In this document: positions 22,275-33,980 of the stretch, piece by piece
How the letters are laid out: each line of letters starts with the position of its first letter
Position numbering within the stretch: position 1 is the first letter of the stretch
Assembly: GCF_001638985.1 (NCBI RefSeq)
Contig: NW_017265136.1
Span: 2,340,269-2,404,268, forward strand
Length of the DNA stretch: 64,000 nucleotides
DNA from: Phycomyces blakesleeanus NRRL 1555(-)
Taxonomy: Eukaryota; Mucoromycota; Mucoromycetes; Mucorales; Phycomycetaceae
Direction: 5' to 3'
The notes under the pieces: model-generated
Databases searched by the model: none
The model's input: only the letters and a program-made list of their open reading frames with translations
Told to the model about the DNA's origin: nothing
Program-made: the position numbers and the translations under genes

Positions 22275-22523
22275 ATGTTTAATTTTAAAGAACGAGATTA
22301 TATTAGGGGTTTGGGTATAGGGGTATCGGGAGCAAGATTTCCCAAGAAACCTGGGGGACCACTCTTGTCCCTCGAGACACGTCACTCGGTCGACTCACCG
22401 TCGATGTCAACGCCCACGAGTCCGGTATCACCCGTCATGGCTCACCGCCGGACCAAACCACTGAAGGAATCCACCGTCTGGTATCCCTCACCGGAAACTG
22501 GCCAAAGCCTGACTTGTCTTTAA
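22275..22523 (+). CDS. Possible small coding segment of unusual composition, upstream of tRNA-Gly
   Basis: From 22300 to 22520 base composition changes sharply to GC- and CpG-rich inside AT-rich DNA. One plus frame stays open and reads as a Ser/Pro/Thr-rich polypeptide (VDSPSMSTPTSPVSPVMAHR, PSPETGQSLTCL) to a stop at 22521-22523. A TATAG acceptor-like site at about 22316-22320 could begin an exon here, and there is an ATG at 22275. The opposite strand is also partly open. No family was recognised. It may be the last exon of a gene, a gene relic or a CpG-rich regulatory patch next to the tRNA. Confidence 0.25.
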   Translation: MFNFKERDYIRGLGIGVSGARFPKKPGGPLLSLETRHSVDSPSMSTPTSPVSPVMAHRRTKPLKESTVWYPSPETGQSLTCL

Positions 22524-22545
22524 CACATGTGACAATAAGAGCAGT

Positions 22546-22616
22546 GCGTTAATAGTTCAATGGTAGAATTTCAGCCTTCCAAGCTGAAGGTCGGGGTTCG
22601 ATTCCCCGTTGACGCA
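22546..22616 (+). tRNA. tRNA-Gly (anticodon TCC)
   Basis: 71 nt. The acceptor stem GCGTTAA pairs with the 3' TTGACGC. The anticodon stem TCAGC/GCTGA encloses loop CTTCCAA, giving anticodon TCC. The T arm CGGGG-TTCGATT-CCCCG and the A/B box sequences are intact. No intron. Confidence 0.95.
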
Positions 22617-22654
22617 TTTGATTATCTTACTTTCGTTTTGTCGTTTGCGATTGT

Positions 22655-23130
22655 TGTTTTGTCGTTCCCGATCTGGGTTGGTCTTCCTTTTACTATAACA
22701 AAGTCAAAAGGTCAAACCCACTGGGGATCAAGGAGTATACGTAAAATCAAAGAGAGGATAAAAGATACTTTTTATTGATATGAATTGAATTGTCTTATAT
22801 AGTTTTCTAAACTAATACTGCGCATTATCCGCAGTAGTTATTATTTATATTTAATTAAAGAAATAGTCATTATACTGCGGTTAATGCTAAGGAAGATATT
22901 ACTGCGCATAAAGAAGTACTGCGGTTAACTATCTTCAGATTTTACAGATTCATCAAAATAATGTCCAACAGTTTTCGATCTGAGTTGTTCTTCCAATGCT
23001 ATAACACAGCCAAAATTGGTCAAACCCACTGGGAATTGTAAGCAAAGATTAAAGAATAAAAAGAGGATAGAAAGATAGATAACATTTATTGAATGAAATA
23101 ACACTCTCTTTTATATCTTTTTTAAACCTA
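22655..23130. repeat. Pair of direct LTR-like fragments next to tRNA-Gly
   Basis: 22664-22790 and 22972-23110 share GATCTG(G/A)GTTG, TATAAC, GGTCAAACCCACTGGG and a GAGGATA...TTTATTGA block. Between them the palindrome-like ACTGCGCATTATCCGCAGT and ACTGCGGTTAA are repeated. A related piece (ACCACTGGGGATC ... AAAGATGCTTTTTATT) lies at 33565-33630 near tRNA-Pro. These look like ends of one degenerate LTR family. No coding part was found. Confidence 0.4.
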
Positions 23131-23532
23131 CTCAGCCATTATAAATGTCTGTTTCGGTTTCTATTCTACTTTTGTTAAACTATGTGCTTTCTAATTCTTT
23201 TCACTATGGGAAAAAATGGCAGTTTTTTGCTTTTGTGACTATGTTTTCGGCCTATAATAATTAAAAAATCATTAAAAATCCAATTTGAAACTAGAAAATC
23301 TCTGTTTTTTGAAAAGGTTGACAAAAAGCAAATTGACCACCTAAAATTAAATCTCCTGATAGACAAAAGTAAGCTTTAACTACAGATTTTACATTTTTAG
23401 TAAACGTAGATTGCATTTGATGACTATTAAAAGTCAGAAGAAAAAGAGAAGAAAATATCTAAACTTTCTGCTGAGAAAATAAAATATGTTAAGACAATTT
23501 GAAAAAAAAAATGTATTACAAAAAAAAACAAA
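23131..23532. other. AT-rich spacer left of element C
   Basis: No gene seen. A left CACTA end matching the 28068 end was looked for here and not found. Confidence 0.4.
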
Positions 23533-26464
23533 TTATAGGTCTGCAAGAGAACCAAGTGACAATTTTGGGCTGCGGTTAAGCTTTGGCCACACTATGTATG
23601 TTGTTGTTGTTGTTGTATTTATAGTCATATCCAACTTCACCAAACCAACCAATTCTTTGACATCTGTCAGGTGAACTACCTTTGGCTTCATTTGCTCATT
23701 GTTAACAACTGGTATACCATTTACCAAACGGACTGCCGCAATCTCTACAAGAGCAAGCAGCCATCTCTTCTTGTTGAGCTTGTGTTCAAAGAAGACAACA
23801 ACTATTCCAAAGAAATCCTTGTAAACCAGGGAGTATGCAGAATTTATGTTGCGGTTTTCATCAACCTGAATCTGTAATCTGATGTTATGTGCCTCCCTTA
23901 CACAATTTTGGTCGAGTGCAGAGTCAATCACACAACCATTGACAAATGCCTTGCGGCTAGTTTGTATAGCTGCTTCAATCATACTACACTCTTCCCCCTT
24001 TGATTCATAGAAGTCTTCAAGAAGTTTCGAAAGACAAGAAATGCCTTCAAAACTATCTCGGATCGTTCTATTCCTCAAAGGCCCCCAGAACTCAATATCA
24101 GACCTAGCACCAACACGCTCACCCTCATCTGTCAACAGCCAACCAGCAGTGGAATCTTCATATTGTAAGTGTCGTGCTGTTCTTGCTTCTGTAATCATGA
24201 CAGTGGCTCCGGCCTCTGCTTGTCGTATTTGTGCTAAGCCAAGCATGATATTGCCAGCGTTAACATTTATAGCAGAATTACTCTTGATAGCCCTTGAGTA
24301 TTCACCAATTGCTCGTTCCACGGATCTGGCGCTATATGCACGAGGTGGGCCATATGCGTCAATCATGAGAGGATAGTGCTGAAGAAGATGCTGGTTTATA
24401 GTGAAAATATTGATTTTGATTTTTCCACTTGTAAGCAGCGATTCCAGATACATGTTCCATATTTCAAGTTTACTGAAGAAAAATAGTTAGAATAAATAAT
24501 AGAATAACACATAGCTTTTACTAAAATATACCTTTTGATAGAGGTTTGTTCCTCTGCTGATAACTCCCAGCTCATGAGTAGGTTACATGCTTGAACCAAG
24601 CCAAGTAACGTGTTCCGGGCAGTTGCATCTCCAATATGCTCTGCCACCAGCGTAGGGACGACGAACAGAAGAAAGTCTGCCCAATCGACGGCCTTGAACG
24701 ACCCGGGGTTCTTGTATACATCTCTCCAATTGCCATGGAAGGATGTAGGGATGGTATTTCTTGTTTTGTACATTGCTGTACCGATCTCCTTCCAAACACC
24801 AGAAGAAAGAGCAAAACAATGGTCTGTTCCATAGGTACCAGAAACCAAACCCCAGACCTGCTTGCTTATTCCATGGCAAAGTCCATGCATCTCATCAAGG
24901 GCAAAAAACAATGGTCTAGAGAATACCTTCAATGTTGCCAGAGGGGATTGTCCGTTTAACCCTTTGTAGCTGGATGCACTGGCCTGGGAAAAATTCTGGA
25001 AACTTTCCAGCGTACGGATATTGGTGCTGGGCAAAGTTCTGAAGTATTGTCCATGCTTGGGACATTGGCTGACAACATGACAGATATGGCAACCGTCTTT
25101 GCTCATATGTCCAGAATGACATGCCAACTTTTCTAAGGCAGGAATGTCACCAGTGACCATTAAGACATGTACCTTGGCACGAATGGTCTCGTTTGATGTC
25201 TTGACGACCATCCCTTTGCTCTCCAACACCAGAAGCTCTTTCATCGTTGGTTCCATGAACGACCAGAAATTGGCAGGTGCACCTGGACCTGGGATCATTG
25301 CGATCTGGAGCATTCTGCTTCTCTCATACCGGACCATGGGATTCAGGTTAAGAATGGTGGCATAGAGGATCGTTACAGAACCAGAAACATTGTGTGGCGT
25401 GAATCCATCAACAGACAACAAAATTGCAATGTCATCTTTTCCAGAAAACAGATGTTTTGCTTGCTGGTAAACCTGGCTATCAAACACATTGGTTTTACTT
25501 CTATCCGAGCTTGGGTCATGATTATGGCAGTAATGCATATCTGCTCTTGTATTCTCATTGGCTAATGCAAGAGCCAGTTGTCTCGCCAATGGAAGCTGTA
25601 TCATCGTGGCAGCAGCAACCAGATCACCACCCTCGGTTTCTCCGCGTCTTGTTTTGTACCGGCTTTGTCCACAGTTGGAGCACTCAGTCTGGGATGGACT
25701 GGTAAAGAGCATACATCACCTCTGACAGATATCATGAACTGTCTCTTCAACACCCGAGAAATGCTTCAAAAGCTTTTTGCCAAGATGGGGAGTACATGCT
25801 TTGTATATAATACAAGTTGACGTTTCCAAAATGCTGTTGAAATGCTTGACTATCATTTCATGAGCATTGCGGGAGATACCAAAATCCTTAATGATCTTGA
25901 GAAACTCAAGGTTCTTTGCATTGTCTTTGTCAGGGGTAGGTGCAGGCTGACTGAAGTCAAAAACCAAAGGAGATGTTTTGTTTTCAATGATGTCCATGTC
26001 ATTGCCAAGTTCCGCATCATACTTTAACAAGGTAAATAATAATTAGCATTATATAATAAGATATATATATATATCTTACCATAGACTCATCATTATCATC
26101 ATTACTGAATATATTCATAATTGGATCATCATTATCTTTGCTGTTGAGTGTATCCATGATCTGATCTTTGATTGCATCAGCACATTCTCTGCTTGTTTAT
26201 GAAGATAACAATATAATTAATTACACTTTCTAATAGTATGTATGTGATTTGTAGTCTTACTTGATAGTGTCATTTGAGACAGTATTCAAAACAACACTGA
26301 CTTGTCCAGGAACAGGCGTGGTCTGTGAAGTCTGGATATCATTATGTCTTCTATAATAGTTCTTAAAGCATTGAGCTCTACAACTCTTGGCTTTTTTTTA
26401 AATTGGTGTGGCACTCTTTGCATTGATTGCATTGATAACTATCAAGGATTGAATTTGAAGACAT
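23533..26464 (-). pseudogene. tnp2-family transposase of element C (frameshift and nonsense)
   Basis: ATG at 26464 opens an exon with CNQCKECHTN. A run of A residues near 26392 shifts the frame, and with one base fewer the frame continues CRAQCFKNYYRRH. After introns, the exon ending EETVHDICQR meets an in-frame TGA (read GTCAGAGGTGATGTATG on the minus strand near 25715). It then continues TECSNCGQSRYK, LLSVDGFTPHNVSGSV, IAMIPGPGAPANFW, VTGDIPALEKLACHSGH, CHICHVV and LDEMHGLCHGISKQVWG, the tnp2 core. An intron at about 24480-24540 leads to the last exon, ending at 23533. It belongs to a different subgroup from A and B, closer to tnp2 forms with a GDIPA-HSGH core. The gene is divergent from the accessory gene at 26801. 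Confidence 0.8.
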
Positions 26465-26800
26465 TTTTTAGGTTGGAAATAAACACTTAAGAATAAAGGT
26501 ATGAATATTGATAATTCCTTTTAAATAATATGCCTTTATACTTAATAGCGTTGAGATTTGTATAGACTTAATGACTACAAGTAGGCAATAACATAGATGA
26601 TACAAATATAAACTCAGAAACAGAAGCTAAAACATTGCGTAATAGCTGTTATTAGAACTACAGTAGTCCAATAAAAATATTGGCTGGACCAATAGGTTAA
26701 ACTCATTTATACAAAACTAATAATAGACAATAGAAAATTTTTTTGGCCTTTATCTTTCTTTCACAACAATCCTTTTTCTCAGGTAAACCAAACTCTCAAC
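26465..26800. promoter_or_regulatory. Bidirectional promoter region of element C
   Basis: 336 bp between the divergent start codons. It contains AGTCCAATAAAAATATTGGCT and GGACCAATAGG, which match the CCAATAAAA motif repeated near the element's right end. They may be binding sites for an element-encoded protein, or CCAAT boxes. Confidence 0.4.
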
Positions 26801-27455
26801 ATGAATAACACAGATAACAATTCCATCTCTTTGCTACATGCCATGTACAATGAGATACTATCTTTGAAGGCAGACCAAGAAAAGGCCAAACTTGAAATGA
26901 AGGCACAGATCAAAGAGTTGAAGCTCGAAATGAAGACGAGCATTGAAGATTTGAATTTGGAGATTACTGCTCTCCAGAGCCAACTGGAGAATAGAAACAT
27001 TTCCAACCAACACACTTCGCCTTCTGTCTTTGCCATTGTAAGACAAAAAATAAAACGAGTTGAATATATATTATTATGTCATTTAATAGTCTAGTGCTAA
27101 TACCATCCGCAAACCGGTGAGCATATTCCGTGAAATAACTTTAAAGCATATCTTCAAGATGATAAGTGAAGATCTTGGCATTGAAGTAACAAGTAACAAA
27201 AAGGCTACACTCGATATGTGTACAAAGCTTATATGTGATGATATGGCTGCCCATCCTTCAGTGATCGCTCTTGGTCCTAATCCTAGCTGGTGGTCTATAC
27301 CAGTAGCACTTAAGAAAGAAATGTGTGCCAGGCACGCAAATATAATGAAGGATTCTGGTATAGACTTCACTAGATGTCTTGGAAACTGGGCATCAACTGC
27401 AAGAGTTGCACATCTCTGGAGGGACCGCCATAAAATATTACAGTCTTGTAAGTAA
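26801..27455 (+). CDS. Accessory protein gene of element C (coiled coil plus PSWWS motif)
   Basis: Exon 1 (26801-27037) encodes MNNTDNNSISLLHAMYNEIL followed by a strongly charged Glu/Lys/Leu coiled coil. The intron 27038-27089 is GTAAGA..ATAG. Exon 2 (27090-27455) encodes a compact domain: RKPVSIFREITLKHIFKMIS, LICDDMAAHPSVI, GPNPSWWSIPVALKKEMC and LGNWASTARVAHLWRDRH, ending at a TAA. The frame is open, with no damage seen. It stands where CACTA elements carry a second gene. The PSW motif recalls the accessory proteins of A and B (PSWRS), but homology was not tested. The function is unknown. Confidence 0.6.
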
Positions 27456-27509
27456 TCTAGTGTAGTGGAATTGAATAGAATATTTTACTATGAAAACCTA
27501 GAATATTAA

Positions 27510-27925
27510 ATAGTAAATAGCCAATAAAATGTATCTATAGATTTTTTTATGCTTTAACAGCCAATAAAATAAACAATATTATTTATTTTTCTGTCATAAT
27601 AACCAGTAAAATGAACAATATGATTTTTTTTCTGTCATAACAACCAATAAAAATGATTAATAAAAATGATCTCCTATTGTAATAACCAATAAAAATTTGT
27701 ATTTATTAAAATGATCAAACATTTACATGTATATTATCCAATAAAAAACTGTTTTCATAAAAGTAACATTAAAAAAAAATTACTAGTGTCCAATAGAATT
27801 CCTTTCTAAGCTAAAATATTAAAGTAATAAATGACATTTAAGAGAGTACCCAATAAAAGTAATCAATTATATAATATACTTTATACAATAAAGAATGAAA
27901 CGCTGTCCAATAGAAGAGCCAACAA
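27510..27925 (+). repeat. Subterminal array of CCAATAAAA motifs, element C
   Basis: At least eight copies of (A/G)(C/T)CCAATA(A/G)AA or one-base variants are spaced roughly 30-60 bp apart, all in the same orientation, for example AGCCAATAAAATG, CAGCCAATAAAATAA, AACCAATAAAAATGA, ATCCAATAAAAAACT and GTCCAATAGAAGAG. Arrays of short repeats just inside the ends are a hallmark of CACTA elements. Confidence 0.6.
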
Positions 27926-27984
27926 AGGAGAATCAGAAAGCGGAGATCTGTAATATGTATTAAAACTCCAGGGGGGCAAAGTGG

Positions 27985-28068
27985 ATATTTGGCAAAAAAC
28001 TGCCACAAAGCCGCCCTGTCAAACCGCCATAAAGCAGCCATAAAACCCCACTTTTTTTTCCCGTATTG
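27985..28068 (-). repeat. CACTA-type right terminus of element C
   Basis: Read inward from 28068: CAATACGGGAAAAAAAAGTG, then GGGTTTTATGGCTGC and CCGCC-rich repeats. The outer 80 bp closely match 49908-49988, whose tip is CACTACGGGGG, so CAATACGGG here is a decayed CACTA tip. Confidence 0.6.
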
Positions 28069-30950
28069 TAATATTATTATTGTCTAAAAGCTATAGGTTA
28101 TTGGTTAGTACTTTGTAAAGTCTGAAATACTTGTCAACAATAGTAATAGTGAGAAGAAATAGAAAGAAAAAGACTTTATGAAATAAAACACAAGTTTGTA
28201 TTAAAAAAATATCAGTAGATATGACTGTTTCTGATATAAGCTCAGATCCAAGATACAAAGTTCATAGGGCTTGTTTAACCCTCTAGTTGATTTTTCTTTA
28301 ATCAAGCAAGTAGTTCTCTCTATTCGGAAATCAAGATGGTTTCCTGGGTTGACAACAAGACTTTCATCTTCAAAATATTTTTCTAGAGCCAAAATAGAAT
28401 AGAGATATTCTAAACTTGGTAAGTGCTAGATATTGTTCAAAAATCTGCCATTTCTTTCCAAAATAAGGCAGCCTGTTTCAAATACATGTAGATTTTTTTC
28501 TACAGTGAAATAATGTCCAACAATGGAACATAAAAATACAAATCATTAATTATACTGTAGAAAATAGCAGAATTTATACCTCTGACCTTGTACCAAGTTA
28601 CGTACTTGTAACTTCTGTTATTTAAAAGTCAGTCCTTAAAATACCAACCTTGTAACGAGTTACAAACTCATAACTTTTATAGCCAATAGAATACCTGTTT
28701 CAGCCTATTAGTTTTACTTTTTGTCAAATACAATTTATGGGATTTTTTATTATTTTGCATCTAAGCCAATAAAATATTCTAAATATGGCAGATCTATATC
28801 TTTTTAGATATTTATATTCTCTTTATGATTGGTTCAACAAATGCATAATGTTTTATATTGATTTTTTTATAGTTTTTATTGATCAAAATAATACAAGTTA
28901 AACATAAAGAAGTATGCAAAGAAGAATTACTAATTCTTATGATATTTAGTAACAGCTTAATCTATACATTCATTAAATAATATACATATATATATTTTTA
29001 TGTGATACTTTTTATATTGTTTTATCTAAAAAAAAGTTATTTTCTAAGTACTATGATATTGATGAAGGCATGTATATTTCTTAATTGATTCTTTTAATCA
29101 AAGAGTATAAACTTGCTTTGTGTTAACATTGTTATGCCTGATTCCTACTTTTGAAAAAACAGAAGACAGATTCCCTATGATTCTCGAAATCTACAGAGAT
29201 CTCTAATGAGCATGCAAGCAATCTTGACAACCAAATTGTACTTGATGCAGATATTTTTCTGTCAATTCTTCTTGGGTTACTTTATTTTGTCCACTTTGCT
29301 AATTCGTATTTTATTAATACTAGCCTTCATAGTTGTTAAGTGTGTTCTTTTTAGAAATCTTTAATAATTTAGACCTTGTGAAAAAGTAGAATTAAAAGAC
29401 TTTTACAAAATAAAAAAACAACAATACATTAAAAAGTAATCACAGTCATTACTTTTTGGTGGCAAAGGCTTCTTTAAGTTCAGATTAAAAATATAAGCAA
29501 TCTGTAGACCATGTTTGTCCCTTTCCCAGTTTTGCAGTCTGATAAGCAGTTTCACATACTATATTCATCTAAAATGGCCTTCTGGCTTAAAAGCGAAACA
29601 ACCATATTTTAATGTCAGCCTCAGAATACTAAAATAGGCTTAGCACATACTAAACTTGGTAAGTGCATGTCGGACCTTTTCAAGTTACAAGTGTTGTGAA
29701 TGAGTATTGATTACTGCTGAATCTGAGAGTAAGACTGAAGGATAAAATAATACCCTCAGCTATTCCAGTCAAACGGATCTCCCTTTATGATATTATCTAA
29801 TACACAGATCATCATACACATAATTGATTATTTATTATTATCACCATGACATGGGATATACAAATACATATACATTATATATATGGCATCATTATATTTC
29901 ATCTACATATTTCTTTTATTATACAAATACTTAATTGAGAGACTACAACTACAACTATTTAATATTATGAAACATTACCCGAGTATCTGGGTCGGAATAC
30001 TAAAATATTACCAATAGCATAAATGCTCTTCTTTACCAAAACTCTTGGACTGATCTGACTGGAGAAGTATCATATCAATTGGTCTTTCTGGATCTTTCCA
30101 GAAGAATAATACTCCTGGAAGATGACTCATCGTGATAAAGATTACTTAAGCACACACTGAATTACAAATTAGAAAAACATATAAATATCAGTAGATAGTT
30201 CCGTGTAGAAAGAAATCGAATTTTATCATTCTTTACTTTTCTTTTGAAATAAACAACCTACACAAGTTCTCACAAATTCTTTCGTCTATATTATATTTTG
30301 CTTTATTTTCTCCCCACAACAACAAGTTTTGGGTAGAAAAGGGATCTTGGACACATCATATAAGATTTATTTAGATGGAGATTGTGTTCTTAAAAAGGAA
30401 TAGTGTGTTTCCAAATCGCGTTTTTTTATATGATATAAAAGCATGATATAAAGTGTTTTAGTCAATCATATTTATTTTCTTGCTACAATTAGCCAATAAA
30501 ATCTCATTATTCTTACTGCTAAACTGACAGATATTTTACTGGCTTATGGATATACAATTATAAAAAAATAATAAAGTCTAACCAATCTAGATTACAGCTA
30601 ATTTTTCAACAAAAATATATAAATGAAAAGAAAAATTATAAAAGAGCTAAAACTATTTTTGCATGGCAAAATAGTCAACTAGTCTGTACCTGATAAAAAC
30701 TAGATTAAAAAAAAAAGGTACTAAAAAATAAGCAACCGCTATAAAAGCATTTAATTGATGCTTATAATTTTTATTTAAATTATGCACACAGAGTATGACA
30801 GTGAATCAATAGAATGCAAAAGAAGTAGAAATAAAAATTTAATAAATATGAATAAAATTATATATTAAAAGGTTGCACTTACTTATTTTACACTCAAAAA
30901 TAAATATCAAAGAAATTATCCAACCTGCAGAGCCCCCCCCAAAAAAAAAA
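28069..30950. other. AT-rich intergenic DNA, no gene seen
   Basis: About 2.9 kb without a supported gene. It holds scattered CCAATAAAA motifs (28750, 30490) and a repeated CTAAACTTGGTAAGTGC at about 28410 and 29650. Sequences such as ACCTTGTAACGAGTTACAAA near 28650 recall the tail of the repeat at 33507-33550. A 63-codon minus frame at 28201-28392 is not recognised. Confidence 0.5.
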
Positions 30951-31251
30951 TGAGTATATTACAGACAAGGGAGAAGAGGTTCTTGCCAAAGAGATCGTCA
31001 TCCGTGATATATTGCACAAGAACTATGGAGAAGTGAAGACTATTTGGGAGGATATTCTTAAGACCGTAAACGATGTTGATCGTGGTGCTGGTGATGTTGT
31101 GCTAATATCAATCAAGAAAAAATATAATGCTTTGATAAAGAAGTTCAAAGAAAGACAGTCTTGTGTGCCTAAGTTATTCCATTTGCAGATGGCACTTTCT
31201 GAGAAAGACAGACTCATGATGGAGCTCATTGATCTGATAATAAATACATAA
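30950..31251 (+). CDS. Small helical ORF, possible Myb/SANT-like companion of the Harbinger element (partial or decayed)
   Basis: An open frame from about 30950 encodes ITDKGEEVLAKEIVIRDI, then GEVKTIWEDILKTVND, LISIKKKYNALIKKFKERQ and KDRLMMELIDLIINT. The W...I...VN spacing and the basic helix recall the Myb/SANT-like DNA-binding protein that PIF-Harbinger elements encode beside their nuclease. The nuclease relic lies about 650 bp away on the opposite strand. Downstream to about 31790, related helical sequence continues in several frames with stops, so the gene is probably decayed. The function is inferred. Confidence 0.4.
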
Positions 31252-31899
31252 TTGTTTTTGAATATTGTCATGCTAAATAAAAATTGAGTGAAAAGGATGA
31301 TAAATCTGAGGAGCACATCCATCAGGTCAGTGCCAACAAGGCCGAAATAGCCAAGGTGTATGCTGAGAAGGAACATACGATTCAAGAGAGGTCAACTGGT
31401 GCGATCTACTCAGTAGTGAAGGGTGGGCCGCACGCATCAAAAAAGTTGTGAGTGGACAATGGTGAAGGACCCTAGACCCAGGTTCCAGTGAGCCCAGTCG
31501 TACCTCCGACTTCTGTGGCCCATCTGTTCTCGTCTCTGAAGGAACAAGTGGCAGATGTGATCAGCATAAAGGTAGATGAGAACATTCTTTTCGTCTATTC
31601 AGAGTGTTGAAGGGACTGTCAAGAACATTTGAGATGATGAGAATGTCTCAAAGATTGGTGGCAAACTAGACAAAGTACTTGAAGAAATGTCCAGTATGAA
31701 CACTGAGATCAGAGACGGCTCTCTCAGGGTTGAGAAGGCAATAGAAAAGCTCGTAGCCTTTATTGCTGCATTTGTGTCTTCTACAATATAACCACCCCTA
31801 CAATAAAAAAAATATAAAATAAGTTAAACAAAATATTCTTATATTGATGTTATTTCTTGACCTCTAAAGTAAAGTTTGCTTCCTGTAATAATAAGATGT

Positions 31900-33330
31900 T
31901 TAGTGATTTAAGAGGCCTGCAATATACTCCATTGGTGTTGGAGAAGAGACTTTAAACCGCATGCTCGTTTGGTTTCCATGGTTGTAGCAAACATGCAAGT
32001 TTTTGAAGAGCGTTGCCACAATGTAATAAGAGCTTACATTGCCCTGAAGAATCCTTTGTGTTTGTGCATAATTCACATAAGCAAACAAGTTTCCTACATG
32101 TCCAAACTCCTTCTCTACTACAACACGAGCAGTTGACATATCTTAGTTGCCGATATACTCTGGAGAATCTTCTTTTGCTAAAACATTATAAATATTAAAA
32201 GACTTAATTAAAGTAAAATGCATGATATTATATAACTTACTCTCTGCAAATGGACGCATCACAAATTCTGAGGATGTATATCCTCTGTCAGCATAAAGGT
32301 GGTAACAAGGTCCACCAATACTCCTGAAATCAAATACTTTACACATATGCATTTCAATACCACTTTCGTAAAATACAGTCATATAATGACGTCTTCCAGC
32401 TACTGGGCCATAAAAAAATGAAGTTATTACATCCGGAGTAACTACAGCTTGGTAATTAAAACCGTGCACTTTCTAATAAATTGTTTATGCCAAGTTAACA
32501 GATATAAAACACAAACTAATGTAAAAATGACTATAGTATTCAACTTGCATGCTAACCACTGTATACAGTCTTTTGTTCCTTGGTTAGCTTAGCAGTCTCC
32601 TTAAAGGTACCATTGAGGAACCTAACACAATGCTCAACTGGTACGCCTTTTTTAATCAATACACATATAATACTGTTAATATTAATAGCATGTAATATAT
32701 TAAAAATTGCTCTTACCTAGAGCTCTGATTGCATTGCTAAATTTCACCAAATTTTCTGGGCGAAATTGACGATAGTCAAATATTATGGCTATACCAAACT
32801 TGAGATGCAGTAGACGCACAACATGGTTTGATATACGACTTATATCAGTTGAGTTCCTGCCAAAAAGCAAAGACAAATCTAACAATTGACAGGGAAAAGA
32901 CATTTTGCAAAGTAGAATGACCAGTACTTCTGTGGTAGGAACAGACAACACAGTGGAAGAACCTCTCTCAATATAAACTTTGTCTCCCATTTCGAAAAGA
33001 ACACACATTGATTGTATCTGTTTAATTTTTTTAAATATATACTTATTGTTATTTTTCTTTTTAGATTTTATAATTCTAATTTTTACCTCTGTATAAGTAA
33101 ATCTGAACAAGCACTTGCACTCTTCAGTTGGAACAGTGCTGATGTCCAGATGACCTTGTCAACATAGAGAAATCACAACACGTTTGGCCTCTTGTATGCG
33201 AAGCAGCTTCAGAGCTTCTGTTTGATCATTAGCTCAATCAAGGGTTTCCCCAAGAATCTCATCACAAAATGCTTGCTCGGATAATTCCAATACTTTTGCA
33301 ATGTTGTTTATATGAGAGTTGAAAGGCATC
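31900..33330 (-). pseudogene. PIF-Harbinger-type nuclease (DDE_Tnp_4), inactive
   Basis: The coding pieces in order are: 33330 to about 32716 (MPFNSHINNIAKV, then TEVLVILLCKMSF, LFGRNSTDISRISNHVVRLL and RPENLVKFSNAIRALG); about 32660-32565 (CVRFLNGTFKETAKLTKEQK); about 32475-32265 (HGFNYQAVVTPDVITSFFYG, LYADRGYTSSEFV); and 32139-31900 (ARVVVEKEFGHVGNLFAYV). These are the usual Harbinger blocks, with Asp 2 (ADRGY) and Glu (VEKEFG) present. The first catalytic block reads FLNGT where active members have F-[IL]-D-G-T. Two TGA codons interrupt the first exon (after ILGETLD and VVISLC). Confidence 0.75.
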
Positions 33331-33506
33331 TTCGAGATTTGTAAATGATAAAACAGCAATGATGTTTTTTAGATTGATTTTTAATGCCATGTCTTTGCAT
33401 TAAAAATGATTTGGTAAGTTTAGGAAAAATACACTTCCGACAATGACATAAACAGAACTTTGGTCCATGTATAAAAACTTTGGAAATGAAAAATAAAATC
33501 ATATAA

Positions 33507-33550
33507 ATGTCAAGTCTCAATCTGGTATTTCTTTTCTGGCACTTGTAACT
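33507..33550 (+). repeat. 44-bp dispersed repeat, copy 1
   Basis: TCAAGTCTCAATCTGGTATT through CACTTGTAACT, nearly identical and in the same orientation at 36796-36838, directly outside the left end of the KDZ element. Confidence 0.7.
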
Positions 33551-33564
33551 AAGTTGCAGAATCA

Positions 33565-33660
33565 ATACCACTGGGGATCGTCAAGTTTATGAATAGTTTT
33601 TAGATAAGAATAAAGATGCTTTTTATTAAATATATTTCTTGACTATTTATACAAAATGAT
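33565..33660 (+). repeat. LTR-like fragment near tRNA-Pro
   Basis: ACCACTGGGGATC, then AATAAAGATGCTTTTTATT, similar to the two copies at 22655-23130 beside tRNA-Gly. No second LTR or coding part is present. Confidence 0.35.
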
Positions 33661-33980
33661 AATTGATTTCTGATTAAAAGAATAGCTACAATAATATGTC
33701 TTAGATGCCTGTTGTCCAGTAATATCTTCTACAAGTATATTTACCATCTTAAACATCTAAAACATATATGAAAGACCAATTGGCAAAGTCAAGATCTTTT
33801 ATCCTAAAAAGTCAACTCTTACTGGTTGCTTATAACTACCGCTTTTGTTCACCGATGTCAACTCTGACAAATGTTTCAAAAAAAATTTATATGACGTGTC
33901 CAAGATCCCTAAAGTTATGAGTATCAAAAAATACTCGTAGATATTTTTCTACAGTGCAACTGATTAATTCCAGTAAATGT

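Larger units (their letters stand above)
23533..28068 (-). mobile_element. tnp2/CACTA-like element C (left end not found)
   Basis: Contains the broken transposase (23533-26464), a divergent accessory gene (26801-27455), a subterminal array of CCAATAAAA-type motifs and a CACTA-like right end at 28068. The matching left end was not found, so the left limit given is only the end of the transposase. Confidence 0.6.

Noticed and set aside
21382..22385. Overlapping minus-strand open frames rich in Phe, Leu and Ile
   Set aside because: They reflect AT-rich sequence (TTT, CTT, ATT codons). There are no domains, and the composition matches the surrounding non-coding DNA.
27510..27925. CCAATAAAA array considered as a CRISPR-like array
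   Set aside because: The repeats are only about 9 bp and vary, the spacing is irregular, no cas genes are present, and the sequence is eukaryotic.
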